From: Rickettsiales bacterium
GTDB lineage: Bacteria; Pseudomonadota; Alphaproteobacteria; Rickettsiales; JALZUV01
Assembly (NCBI GenBank): GCA_029252805.1
Contig: JAQXAR010000015.1
Span: 119,793-183,792, forward strand
Direction of reading: 5' to 3'
Length of the DNA stretch: 64,000 nucleotides
The notes beneath the pieces were generated by a model. The model saw nothing but the letters and a program-made list of their open reading frames with translations. It made no database searches and was not told the DNA's origin. The position numbers and the translations under genes were made by a program. Every line of letters starts with the position of its first letter. The stretch's first letter is position 1. Of this stretch, positions 18,573 to 26,720 are shown piece after piece.

Positions 18573-18628
18573 AAAGGGCTGTTTCTGGTGTTTATATTGA
18601 AAAATATAAACACGGAAGCAGCCCTTTT
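18573..18628. terminator. Long two-part hairpin shared by convergent genes
   Basis: Outer stem AAAGGGCTG (18573-18581) pairs with CAGCCCTTT (18619-18627). Inner stem GTGTTTATATT (18588-18598) pairs with AATATAAACAC (18603-18613). A T-rich tail follows on the plus strand and, because the outer arm starts with AAA, a short T-run also follows on the minus strand. It lies between the esterase and the RTX gene, so it can end both transcripts. Confidence 0.85.
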
Positions 18629-18634
18629 AGTTTT

Positions 18635-19957
18635 TCAGGTGGGGATTCCTAGGTCGCTGATAATTTGAATATCGCTTTCGATCAGGCTTGTAATGCCTAG
18701 TAGGGTGATACTATTGCCTGAGCCGAGGTTAATGATCGCGCCGCCATCGACAAAGCTAGCGGCGGCAATCACTTCTGCCGCAGTATCAATGGCTGAATTA
18801 TTGAGATTGGCCAGAATATGTAACTGGTCTCCACCGACTGCGCCCGCGCCTTCAAAACCTGCGACGAGGTCTTGACCTGTGCTATAGCCGAATACGAAAA
18901 TATCGTCGCCAGTGCCGCCATTGAGCGTATCATTGCCGATTTGCCCGAACAGGGTATCGTTACCAGAATTACCGATAAGGGTGTCATTTCCGGCGCCGCC
19001 AATGAGGCTGTCGTCGCCATCCGTTAGATCGCTAAGGCCTGTGCCGCCGATTAAAATATCATCGCCACCATTGCCAAAAATCGTATCGTTACCGGCGCCA
19101 CCATAGAGGAAATCACCGCTATCGGTTGGGTCAACGCGAGTGCTGCCGCCAAAGAGAGTGTCGGTACCCTCACCGCCGAGAATGTTATCAATACCATCGC
19201 CGCCGAGTAGGGTTTCTGCGATCGCCCCTGCTGCGCCTTGAAGAAGGTCGCCGCCTGTGCCGCCGGTGAGGGTGGTGATTAAGCCGTCCCCACTAAGCGT
19301 AAGGCCGCCCGCTGCCGCTGCAACAGCGGCTAATGTAGGTAATACGAAGTCAGGCAATGTTGCTGTGCTTGTTGTGCTGCTGCCAGTGCTGGTAGTATCG
19401 GTTCCATCGCCGCCAGAGGTCGTTTCTTCCGCCGGTGTTGTGAGGGGGCTAAAGGTGAATGAGTCAGCTGTTAAGCTATCTAAACCGCTTGTGGCCGAAA
19501 CTTCCAATGTAAGGTTTGCTGTCACATTGCTGATTTGAGTGAAGTTGCCTAGCGTGCCACTCGTATTGGGTGAAAGGGTCAGGTCACTAAAACTGGCAAT
19601 CTCAAACGCGGAGAGATCAATTTTATCCAAACCTACCTCAAAATCTAAGATGCTGCCATCTTTGAAGCCTGAAAGGAGGGTGTTATTGGCGATGATAAAG
19701 GTATCGCTACCCGCGCCCCCAAAAAGAAGTGCATTGCTGCCAGTATTGTCGATGAGGTCATCTCCACCAAAAGCGAACACATAATTGGTATTAGAGGGAG
19801 CGGTGAAGGTATCATTGCCATCCGTACCATCGGTAATGGTGGTGGGGAGCAAGGCTCCGCCGCCGATGTTAAGGTTCTGGATTGCCGTGGTGACACTATC
19901 AGCAGCGGTAGGGCTTAAGCCTAGAGTCGATCGGGTGGAAGTATGAATAACTGACAT
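18635..19957 (-). CDS. RTX-type calcium-binding secreted protein
   Basis: A 440-residue Gly/Asp-rich protein with no N-terminal signal peptide, as expected for type I secretion through a C-terminal signal. Hemolysin-type nonapeptide repeats (GGxGxDxLx) occur in two blocks, a short one at about 46-90 and a main one at about 232-355 (GGDGIDNILGG, GGAGNDTLIG, GGTGDDIFVF). Between them is a Thr/Ser-rich stretch (180-200). The final 85 residues fold region ends in aliphatic residues, typical of the export signal. There is no recognisable enzymatic domain. No ABC exporter, HlyD or TolC gene lies in this window. Likely a calcium-binding surface or extracellular protein. Confidence 0.85.
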   Translation of the reverse strand: MSVIHTSTRSTLGLSPTAADSVTTAIQNLNIGGGALLPTTITDGTDGNDTFTAPSNTNYVFAFGGDDLIDNTGSNALLFGGAGSDTFIIANNTLLSGFKDGSILDFEVGLDKIDLSAFEIASFSDLTLSPNTSGTLGNFTQISNVTANLTLEVSATSGLDSLTADSFTFSPLTTPAEETTSGGDGTDTTSTGSSTTSTATLPDFVLPTLAAVAAAAGGLTLSGDGLITTLTGGTGGDLLQGAAGAIAETLLGGDGIDNILGGEGTDTLFGGSTRVDPTDSGDFLYGGAGNDTIFGNGGDDILIGGTGLSDLTDGDDSLIGGAGNDTLIGNSGNDTLFGQIGNDTLNGGTGDDIFVFGYSTGQDLVAGFEGAGAVGGDQLHILANLNNSAIDTAAEVIAAASFVDGGAIINLGSGNSITLLGITSLIESDIQIISDLGIPT

Positions 19958-20338
19958 AAAATGAGATCCCTTGATTGAGCCCTTAGTTTAGCGGTGAGAG
20001 CTTAAAGAATGTTTAAGTTTTGCGAATAGGCGAGCGCGTCTTGCAGTATCAGAAGTGCGAATAGAGGCGAGGAGAAACCAGTCGACAGTAACGATTGAGC
20101 GTGACAGATGGCTAGATTTTGTGTATATAGCCTGCATGCAACATCATTCAAACTCTGCGTGGAACGCGCTCCTACCCTGGTCTAATACCAACCGATAACG
20201 CATTGTTTTGCGCCCGCTATCGCGACTGTTGTCGTTCACATAGCGCGCCACTTCGTGGGCTGATGGCTCACTTGGCCTACCGGCCTCATTATATCGATTA
20301 ATTTGCCAAGTAATGGCAACAATATTTAGGAACTGAAC
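19958..20338. other. Gene-poor interval with a start-less minus-strand frame
   Basis: About 380 bases between the RTX start and hppD. On the minus strand from about 20343 to 20144 a frame stays open for some 67 codons and ends at TGA 20144-20146. Its C-terminal half reads like protein (RYVNDNSRDSG, MRYRLVLDQGRS), but there is no ATG or ribosome-binding site; only an internal GTG near 20250 could start it. It may be a gene remnant. The hppD promoter should also lie here; nothing clear was seen in the remainder. Confidence 0.4.
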
Positions 20339-21418
20339 ATGACTGATTTATTTGAAAACCCAATGGGAACTGATGGCTTTGAATTCGTAGAATATGCGAG
20401 CAAAAACCCAGAAGAATTAGAAAAACTATTCACGGACCTCGGCTTTACCGAAGTGGCTAAGCACAAAGCTAAGAACGTGACGCTATGGCGCCAAGGCGGC
20501 ATCAACTTCATTCTCAATAAAGAGACTGATGGTCAGCCGCGTGATTTTACCGAAACGCATGGCCCGTCAGCGAACGCGATGGCATTCCGCATCAAGGACG
20601 TGCCAAAAGCAATGGCGCGTGCAAAAGAGCAAGGCTACGAGATTGTTGAAAGCAATGCTGGCCCATTGGAATTAACGATTCCAGCGCTTAAAGGAATCGG
20701 CGGAAGCTTGGTGTATCTGGTGGATACTTACGGCGATGCGGGCGAAATTTACGATACAGATTTTGACTTCCACGCAGGCGTTGAGCGTCACCCTAAAGGT
20801 GCGGGTCTTTATGAGATCGATCACCTGACGCATAATGTAAGCCAAGGTAACATGGATAAATGGGCGAATTACTACACGGATTTGTTTAACTTCCGCGAAA
20901 TTCGCTATTTTGATATTGCCGGTAAAGTCACAGGCTTGAAATCTCGTGCGATGACGTCGCCTGATGGCAAGATTCGTATTCCAATCAACGAATCTTCTGA
21001 CGATAAGTCGCAAATTGAAGAATATCTGCGTGAGCATAATGGTGAAGGTATCCAGCATATCGCACTTGCTAGTCGTGATATTTTTGAATCTGTTGAAAGC
21101 TTGCGTGCTGATGGTATGGAGTTCATGGATACGCCAGATACTTACTTTGACCGTATTGATGCACGTGTGCCTAACCATGGCCATGATGTCGAGCGTATGC
21201 GCAAAAACCGTATCCTGATTGACGGCGAAGGTATTGATAAAACGCATGAAGAAGAGCTGCTATTGCAAATCTTTACTAATACGGTGATTGGGCCGCTATT
21301 CTTTGAAGTGATTCAACGTAAAGGCAATGAGGGCTTTGGTGAGGGTAACTTCCAAGCCTTGTTTGAGTCGATCGAAGAAGATCAAATCAAGCGTGGCGTT
21401 ATCGAAGCAACAGGTTAA
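20339..21418 (+). CDS. hppD: 4-hydroxyphenylpyruvate dioxygenase
   Basis: Converts 4-hydroxyphenylpyruvate to homogentisate, the committed oxygenase step of tyrosine catabolism. Two vicinal-oxygen-chelate halves are present. The Fe(II) ligands are visible as H162 (EIDHLTHNV), H240 (GIQHIALAS) and E323 (FFEVIQRKG). The C-terminal gating helix GFGEGNFQALFESIE is intact. 359 residues, normal for bacterial HPPD. First gene of the catabolic operon with hmgA, fumarylacetoacetase and maiA. Confidence 0.97.
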   Translation: MTDLFENPMGTDGFEFVEYASKNPEELEKLFTDLGFTEVAKHKAKNVTLWRQGGINFILNKETDGQPRDFTETHGPSANAMAFRIKDVPKAMARAKEQGYEIVESNAGPLELTIPALKGIGGSLVYLVDTYGDAGEIYDTDFDFHAGVERHPKGAGLYEIDHLTHNVSQGNMDKWANYYTDLFNFREIRYFDIAGKVTGLKSRAMTSPDGKIRIPINESSDDKSQIEEYLREHNGEGIQHIALASRDIFESVESLRADGMEFMDTPDTYFDRIDARVPNHGHDVERMRKNRILIDGEGIDKTHEEELLLQIFTNTVIGPLFFEVIQRKGNEGFGEGNFQALFESIEEDQIKRGVIEATG

Positions 21419-21420
21419 TT

Positions 21421-21507
21421 GTCGCCCCGCCTTTGCGGGCGGGGTGCTTCCATTCGTCCCTAAATTACCGAAATAGCCTCGTGATAAATACGGGGCGACA
21501 TGAGGAG
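21421..21507 (+). promoter_or_regulatory. Competing hairpins before hmgA
   Basis: The sequence GTCGCCCCG (21421-21429) can pair perfectly with CGGGGCGAC (21491-21499), which ends two bases before the hmgA Shine-Dalgarno GAGGAG (21502-21507). Part of the same left arm (CCCCGCC, from 21425) instead pairs with GGCGGGG (21438-21444) in a local hairpin. The two structures exclude each other. The local hairpin lacks a T-run, so a plain terminator is not the obvious reading; a translational switch, mRNA-processing element or partial attenuator is possible. Confidence 0.45.
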
Positions 21508-21515
21508 TAGATATA

Positions 21516-22664
21516 ATGAAAAAGCACATTAGTTTCCCCCGTATTGAAGGCGATGCCGCACGCCAAGCGCATTGCGATTTGCCGGAAGGTACCTATGAGC
21601 GTGAGTTTGGCAAAGAAGGCTTCTTCGGCCCTTGCTCTCACTTAAGCCATGCCAATCCGCCAACCGGTTGGATCAATTGGGAAGGACCGTTGCGTCCGCA
21701 AGCCTTTGATCTGAATAAGCTAGAAGGGGTGAGTAATACTCCCTGGAAAGCACAACGTATTATGCATAATCATACGCTTGATTTCCGCATTTGGAAAACG
21801 AGTGGAAAGATGGACCATCTTGCCTGTAATGGCGATGGCGATGATCTGCTGTTCGTGCATAGCGGCGAAGGGAGTCTATTCTGCGATTTTGGTCATATGA
21901 CCTTTAAATCGGGTGATTATATCGTGCTACCACGTGCGCTACGCTGGCGTTTGGAATGCAAGGGTGAAGCGACCATCCTGTTGATGGAAGCCACGAATGA
22001 CTATTTCCAACTGCCGGATAAAGGCATGGTCGGCCCGCATGCGATTTTCGATCAAGCGATGCTCGATGTGCCTAAAATTGACGATGCCTATAAAGCGCAA
22101 ATGTCCTCTTCTGAAGAATGGAACGTAGTGATTAAAGCGCGCGGTGGTTTATCGACGGTGACGTTCCCGTTTAATCCGTTGGATGTGGTTAGTTGGCATG
22201 GTGATAACTTGCCGGTCAAAATCAACTGGCGCGATATTCGTCCGCTGATGAGCCATCGTTATCACTTGCCACCAAGCGCGCATACGACCTTCATGACGAG
22301 CCGCTTTGTGGTCTGCACTTTTGCGCCACGCCCGGCTGAGATGGACCCCGGGGCGCTGAAAGTGCCTTTCTACCACTCCAATAACGATTTTGATGAGGTC
22401 ATCTTCTATCACGAAGGCGAGTTCTTCAGTCGCGATAATATCCACCCAGGCATGCTCAGTTTCCATCCATGCGGTTTCCCGCACGGTCCACACCCGAAAG
22501 CGTTTAATATCGCTGCAGAAGCTGATAAAACACGTAAAATGACCGATCCTCCAAAGATGTTGGAAGAGGTGGCGGTGATGATTGATACGCGTGACGCAGT
22601 CGAGCTGGATGATGGCATCGCCGATACTGAGTGGAAAGGCTATGTTGATAGCTGGAAAGGCTAG
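21516..22664 (+). CDS. hmgA: Homogentisate 1,2-dioxygenase
   Basis: Opens the ring of homogentisate to maleylacetoacetate with Fe(II) and O2. The 382 residues belong to the shorter bacterial HGD form with a cupin-like core. The metal-binding region is visible in FYHSNNDFDEVIFYHEGE and FPHGPHPKA near residues 285-340. ATG at 21516 has a good GAGGAG eight bases upstream. It is preceded by a structured 97-base gap after hppD and followed four bases later by a DUF4286 gene. Confidence 0.95.
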   Translation: MKKHISFPRIEGDAARQAHCDLPEGTYEREFGKEGFFGPCSHLSHANPPTGWINWEGPLRPQAFDLNKLEGVSNTPWKAQRIMHNHTLDFRIWKTSGKMDHLACNGDGDDLLFVHSGEGSLFCDFGHMTFKSGDYIVLPRALRWRLECKGEATILLMEATNDYFQLPDKGMVGPHAIFDQAMLDVPKIDDAYKAQMSSSEEWNVVIKARGGLSTVTFPFNPLDVVSWHGDNLPVKINWRDIRPLMSHRYHLPPSAHTTFMTSRFVVCTFAPRPAEMDPGALKVPFYHSNNDFDEVIFYHEGEFFSRDNIHPGMLSFHPCGFPHGPHPKAFNIAAEADKTRKMTDPPKMLEEVAVMIDTRDAVELDDGIADTEWKGYVDSWKG

Positions 22665-22668
22665 AAAC

Positions 22669-22965
22669 GTGCTTTATCAGGTTAAAATCTCGCTCTTGCA
22701 GCCCGTTACTCCGCCTTATGGTGAGTGGTTGAAGCTGCATGTGCAGGAAATGCTGGCGCTGAAAGGTGCTCGTGGTGACGCGCTATTCGTGACGGCTAAT
22801 ATTCAGCAGGCAAGCGATGTGTTTACGGTTTCGTACCAAATCACTGAAGCTAATTTCGCTTCTTATGAAGCGACTTATGCGGATGAAATGCGCAATGCTT
22901 TTAAGGAAACCTACGCCGCCCAAATTTCTGCTTTTGCCTTCGAGCGAAAGACGATAAAAGGCTAA
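22669..22965 (+). CDS. DUF4286 family small protein
   Basis: A 98-residue protein beginning at GTG 22669, four bases after the hmgA stop. A frame open upstream to 22582 only shadows hmgA. The pattern (VLYQVKISL, then YGEWLKLHVQEML, SYQITEANFASYEATYADEMRNAF) matches DUF4286, small ferredoxin-like-fold proteins with a conserved Trp in the first helix. Function unknown; its place in the operon suggests a link to tyrosine catabolism, but that is context only. Confidence 0.75.
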   Translation: MLYQVKISLLQPVTPPYGEWLKLHVQEMLALKGARGDALFVTANIQQASDVFTVSYQITEANFASYEATYADEMRNAFKETYAAQISAFAFERKTIKG

Positions 22966-22997
22966 TATCTAATCTATATTCAAACAGAGGAATTCTC

Positions 22998-23990
22998 ATG
23001 AGACTCGGAACATTAAAAGAAGACGGTTCACGCGATGGTGTGTTGGTTGTGATCAGTAAGTGCCACAGTAAATGTGTGACGGTGACAGATATCGCTTATA
23101 CGATGCAAGAAGCGATGGATGATTGGGACGAAGTTGCGCCACAGCTTCAAGAAGTGTGCGATAAGCTTTGCGCCGGCGAATTGGATGCTGACGTGATAGA
23201 ATTTGATCCGGCAAAGATGCATTCCCCACTGCCGCGTGCATTCCAGTGGGCCGATGGTTCGGCTTATGTGAATCACGTTGAGCTTGTGCGTAAAGCGCGT
23301 GGTGCTGAGATGCCAGAAAGCTTCTGGACAGATCCTCTCATGTATCAAGGCGGCTCCGATCAGTTTGTTGGTCCTCGTGACGATATCGAAGCGGTGAGCG
23401 AAGGTCATGGTATTGATTTTGAAAGTGAAATTACGGTTGTAACGGGTGATGTTCCAATGGGTGTGAGTGCGACGGATGCGTTGCAACATGTCCGCCTTAT
23501 TATGCTCGTCAATGATGTATCACTGCGTAATTTGATTCCGGGTGAACTCGGAAAAGGCTTCGGTTTCTTCCATAGTAAGCCGGCTTGTGCCTTCTCGCCA
23601 ATCGCGGTGACGCCGGATGTTCTTGGCTCGGTATGGAAAGACGGAAAAGTGCATTTGCCATTGGTGACGACACTTAACGACAAAGAATTTGGTCGCCCGA
23701 ATGCGGGGGTCGATATGACCTTCCACTTTGGCGAGTTGATCGCTCATGCCGCAAAAACGCGCCATTTGGGAGCGGGTACATTGATTGGTTCCGGTACGGT
23801 TTCAAATGTGGATCGCTCAACCGGTTCTTCATGTTTGGCAGAGCGCCGTATGATTGAGAAAATCGAAAATGGCGAAATGACGACGCCGTTTATGAGCTTT
23901 GGTGATCATGTGAAAATCGAAATGTTTGACGAAGAAGGTAAAACAATCTTCGGGTCGATCGAACAAAAAGTGGTTGAATATAAAGGGTAA
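22998..23990 (+). CDS. Fumarylacetoacetate hydrolase family protein
   Basis: Last step of tyrosine degradation: splits fumarylacetoacetate to fumarate and acetoacetate. The 330 residues hold an N-terminal cap and a C-terminal FAH catalytic domain. The metal-binding ESE sits in DFESEITVVTGD near residue 140, followed by NDVSLRNLIP and the C-terminal GAGTLIGSGTVSN. Length fits the bacterial FAH type that partners with HppD and HmgA. The operon context makes fumarylacetoacetase the most likely activity. Confidence 0.92.
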   Translation: MRLGTLKEDGSRDGVLVVISKCHSKCVTVTDIAYTMQEAMDDWDEVAPQLQEVCDKLCAGELDADVIEFDPAKMHSPLPRAFQWADGSAYVNHVELVRKARGAEMPESFWTDPLMYQGGSDQFVGPRDDIEAVSEGHGIDFESEITVVTGDVPMGVSATDALQHVRLIMLVNDVSLRNLIPGELGKGFGFFHSKPACAFSPIAVTPDVLGSVWKDGKVHLPLVTTLNDKEFGRPNAGVDMTFHFGELIAHAAKTRHLGAGTLIGSGTVSNVDRSTGSSCLAERRMIEKIENGEMTTPFMSFGDHVKIEMFDEEGKTIFGSIEQKVVEYKG

Positions 23991-24118
23991 TGATGATGCA
24001 TAGAATAATTATTGGCTTGGTTCTTTCTCTCTTTTTACTCTCTGCCTGCAATACGGTTCAGGGTATCGGGACGGACATTAAGAAAGCCGGTCAAGGTCTT
24101 GAAAAGGTTGGGAGATAG
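23990..24118 (+). CDS. Entericidin-like small lipoprotein
   Basis: A 42-residue protein below usual annotation length. ATG overlaps the last base of the preceding TAA (TAATG); two further in-frame ATGs follow at once. A hydrophobic signal ends in the lipobox LSAC, then NTVQGIGTDIKKAGQGLEKVG, the usual entericidin EcnA/EcnB pattern. The stop is directly followed by the GTG of the next gene. Entericidins are small membrane lipoproteins, sometimes proposed as antidote/toxin pairs; only one is present. Its presence inside a catabolic operon is odd. Confidence 0.85.
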   Translation: MMMHRIIIGLVLSLFLLSACNTVQGIGTDIKKAGQGLEKVGR

Positions 24119-24781
24119 GTGAGTCAATCTATTAAGAAATTCTACTCCTATTTTCGTTCTTCGACGGCTTATCGGTTACGTATTGCGTTGAATTTGAAAA
24201 ATATTGTCCCGCAAGAGACGGTATTTGTGAATCTGCTTAAAGGCGAGCAGCATGGGGATGCCTATAAGGCGGTGAACCCCGCCGGCGCAGTTCCGGCTTT
24301 CGAGCTGGAAGATGGGACGATTCTAACGCAATCGGCAGCGATGCTCGAATGGTTGGAAGAAAACTATCCTGATACGCCACTATTATTTGCTGATTATGTG
24401 TTGCGAGCGAAGGTTCGCGCCTTTGCGAATGTGATATCGTCGGAAATGCATCCGATCAATAATTTGCGTGTTTTGAAATATCTGGTGGGTGAGTTATCGC
24501 TAGAAGATTCGCAGAAGATGCAATGGATGCATCATTGGATGCATAAAGGATTTTTGGTGTGTGAAGGCATGTTGGAAGGTCAAAGCGGGGAATTTTGCTT
24601 CGGAAACACGCCAAGCCATGCAGATATTTGTTTAGTGCCACAAATATACAACGCGCTGCGGTTTAAGGTGGATATGTCAGCCTATCCGCGGCTTATGGCC
24701 GTGTATGAATATGCGTTGCAGCACCTCGCTTTTGATGCAGCGGCACCCGAGAAACAACCTGATTGTCCGAATCCCTCTTAA
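24119..24781 (+). CDS. maiA: Maleylacetoacetate isomerase (zeta-class GST)
   Basis: Isomerises maleylacetoacetate to fumarylacetoacetate using glutathione, between HmgA and fumarylacetoacetase. 220 residues starting at GTG 24119, directly after the entericidin stop. The GST N-domain shows [16 protein letters not shown], the zeta-class active-site signature with Ser14-type serines, then [10 protein letters not shown] and the glutathione-binding [13 protein letters not shown]. The C-domain is the usual all-helical GST fold. Completes the pathway to fumarate and acetoacetate within one operon. Confidence 0.94.
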   Translation: MSQSIKKFYSYFRSSTAYRLRIALNLKNIVPQETVFVNLLKGEQHGDAYKAVNPAGAVPAFELEDGTILTQSAAMLEWLEENYPDTPLLFADYVLRAKVRAFANVISSEMHPINNLRVLKYLVGELSLEDSQKMQWMHHWMHKGFLVCEGMLEGQSGEFCFGNTPSHADICLVPQIYNALRFKVDMSAYPRLMAVYEYALQHLAFDAAAPEKQPDCPNPS

Positions 24782-24852
24782 AAGCAGGGGTTGTAAACAC
24801 TATATTAACATTTATGGTGCAGATTAATGACTGCCCTAAAAGGACAGGAACT

Positions 24853-25227
24853 ATGGCCAAAAAAATACTGATTATTGAAGATAACGATCTTAACCTAAAG
24901 CTCTTCCGCGATTTGCTGGAAGCGAATGGTTACATCACGGTTGAAACTAAGGAAGGGCTTAATGCTCTCGATTTAGCCAAGCGCGAAATGCCGGACTTGA
25001 TTTTGATGGATATCCAGCTACCAGAAATCTCTGGTTTGGATGTCACGCGTCGTATCAAAGCGGAACCCTCTGTTGCAGATATTCCGATCATTGCGGTGAC
25101 GGCGTTTGCGATGAAAGATGATGAAGAGAAAATCTTACGTGCAGGGTGCGAGGCCTACATTTCTAAACCTATTTCCATCACGAGTTTCCTAGAGACAGTG
25201 AAGCAATTCTTGGATGCGGCGGCGTAA
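24853..25227 (+). CDS. divK: Single-domain response regulator DivK
   Basis: Receiver-only regulator controlling cell-cycle and polarity kinases in alphaproteobacteria. Start at 24853 ([11 protein letters not shown]); upstream codons lie in maiA. 124 residues with acidic pocket E9/D10, phospho-acceptor D53 in [10 protein letters not shown]83 in AVTAFAM and K105 in YISKPI. Three bases separate it from pleD, the same pairing as in Caulobacter, which supports the DivK assignment over other CheY-like proteins. Confidence 0.93.
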   Translation: MAKKILIIEDNDLNLKLFRDLLEANGYITVETKEGLNALDLAKREMPDLILMDIQLPEISGLDVTRRIKAEPSVADIPIIAVTAFAMKDDEEKILRAGCEAYISKPISITSFLETVKQFLDAAA

Positions 25228-25230
25228 TAA

Positions 25231-26604
25231 ATGAGTGCTAAAATACTCGTTGTTGATGATGTCCCTGCCAATGTAAAGTTGCTCGAAGTCAAACTGATGG
25301 CTGAGTATTATGACGTGATCACGGCCGAAGATGGCTTTAAAGCGATTGAACAAGCAAAAGAGCAAAAACCCGATTTAATCCTCCTCGATGTGATGATGCC
25401 GGGTATGGACGGCTTTGAATGCTGCCAAAAACTGAAAGCAGATAGTGAAACTTCTCATATTCCCGTCGTGATGGTCACGGCGCTGAACGAAGTTCATGAT
25501 CGCGTCAAAGGGCTGGAATCCGGCGCGGATGACTTCCTGACAAAGCCGATCAATGATGTCGCACTGATGGCGCGTTTAAAGTCTCTCGTGCGGACTAAAA
25601 TGTTGGTGGATGAATTACGTTTACGTGATCAAACAGGCACACAGATGGGAGTTAAGAATCCTAGTGATGCCTTGCTTTCCGATGTAACTGGCGCGCGCGT
25701 GTTATTGATTGATGATGATTTGGCGCAAATCAAGCGTATCCGTGAAAACCTATCGACTGATTACGACGTCGATAGCGTCAATGAACCTGAACATTCGCAT
25801 AATGTAGCGCTGGGTGGGAATTTCGATGTGATCGTGATTTCAACGATGTTGGAAGAGGTGGATGGTTTGCGTTTGGCGACGCAATTTAAGAGCCAAGAGG
25901 CATTGCGTCACGTTCCAATCGTGATTTTGGTGGATGAATTTGAACAGCATATCGTGCTTAAAGGGCTTGATATGGGGGTGAATGATTATCTGGTTGTACC
26001 GGCTGATCCAAGTGAATTACGCGCCCGTATTCGTACACAAGTGCGCCGCAAGCGCTACCAAGAGGCGCTAAAATCGAATTATCAGGAAAGTATTTCCATG
26101 GCGATTACGGATGGTCTAACTGGCCTACATAATCGTAACTATTTGGATGCCCACTTGGAAAATATGGTGCGCAGTTCATTGGCTAGCTATAAGCCATTAT
26201 CCTTGATGATTATGGATATGGATCATTTTAAGCTCGTGAATGATGATTATGGTCACGATTGTGGAGATCAGGTTTTACAACAACTTGCTAAGTTGATTAG
26301 TGCTGAAGTGCGTACTTCAGATTTAGCCGCTCGTTTCGGCGGAGAAGAGTTTGTGATTCTTATGCCGGGCGCTAAATTACAAGATGCTATCGAGGCTGCG
26401 GAGCGTACCAGAGCAGGTATTGAGCGAACGCCTTTTACCATCACACATGAGGTTGGGCAGATCAATAAAACAGCGAGTATTGGCGTGAGTACCCTCAATC
26501 CGATGGGAGATACGGGGGCAGAATTGCTGAAACGCGCGGATACTGCGCTTTACCAAGCCAAAGAGCAGGGGCGCAATAAAGTGTTCGTTACGCCAAATGA
26601 ATAA
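25231..26604 (+). CDS. pleD: PleD-type diguanylate cyclase (REC-REC-GGDEF)
   Basis: Makes cyclic di-GMP when phosphorylated. 457 residues: first receiver 1-120 with D53 in LILLDVMMPG and K105 in FLTKPI; second receiver about 155-275 in which the acceptor position is S204 (VIVISTMLEE), so it can serve only as a dimerisation adaptor; GGDEF domain from about 285. The active site is GGEEF (370-374), and the RTSD at 361-364 five residues before it is an intact inhibitory I-site. Layout and length match PleD. Confidence 0.95.
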   Translation: MSAKILVVDDVPANVKLLEVKLMAEYYDVITAEDGFKAIEQAKEQKPDLILLDVMMPGMDGFECCQKLKADSETSHIPVVMVTALNEVHDRVKGLESGADDFLTKPINDVALMARLKSLVRTKMLVDELRLRDQTGTQMGVKNPSDALLSDVTGARVLLIDDDLAQIKRIRENLSTDYDVDSVNEPEHSHNVALGGNFDVIVISTMLEEVDGLRLATQFKSQEALRHVPIVILVDEFEQHIVLKGLDMGVNDYLVVPADPSELRARIRTQVRRKRYQEALKSNYQESISMAITDGLTGLHNRNYLDAHLENMVRSSLASYKPLSLMIMDMDHFKLVNDDYGHDCGDQVLQQLAKLISAEVRTSDLAARFGGEEFVILMPGAKLQDAIEAAERTRAGIERTPFTITHEVGQINKTASIGVSTLNPMGDTGAELLKRADTALYQAKEQGRNKVFVTPNE

Positions 26605-26631
26605 TTGCTAACTTATTGATTTGTATCAATA

Positions 26632-26649
26632 GTGAATTTCCAAATTCAC
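26632..26649. other. Perfect inverted repeat downstream of pleD
   Basis: GTGAATTT-CC-AAATTCAC, 8-base arms with a two-base spacer. Too tight a loop for a hairpin terminator and no T-run follows; the form is that of a dimeric repressor operator upstream of the gene at 26721. A second short repeat (TTGAT-TTGT-ATCAA) lies just before it. Confidence 0.4.
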
Positions 26650-26720
26650 ACAACCTTAACATTTCTTTGCACTCTTTTTCGGTAGAATAAGAGTGGGGCA
26701 TTACGCCTCATGGAGAAACA

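Noticed and set aside
20672..21247. 191-codon minus-strand frame opposite hppD
   Set aside because: hppD is certain on the plus strand with all iron ligands; the antisense frame has no recognisable features.
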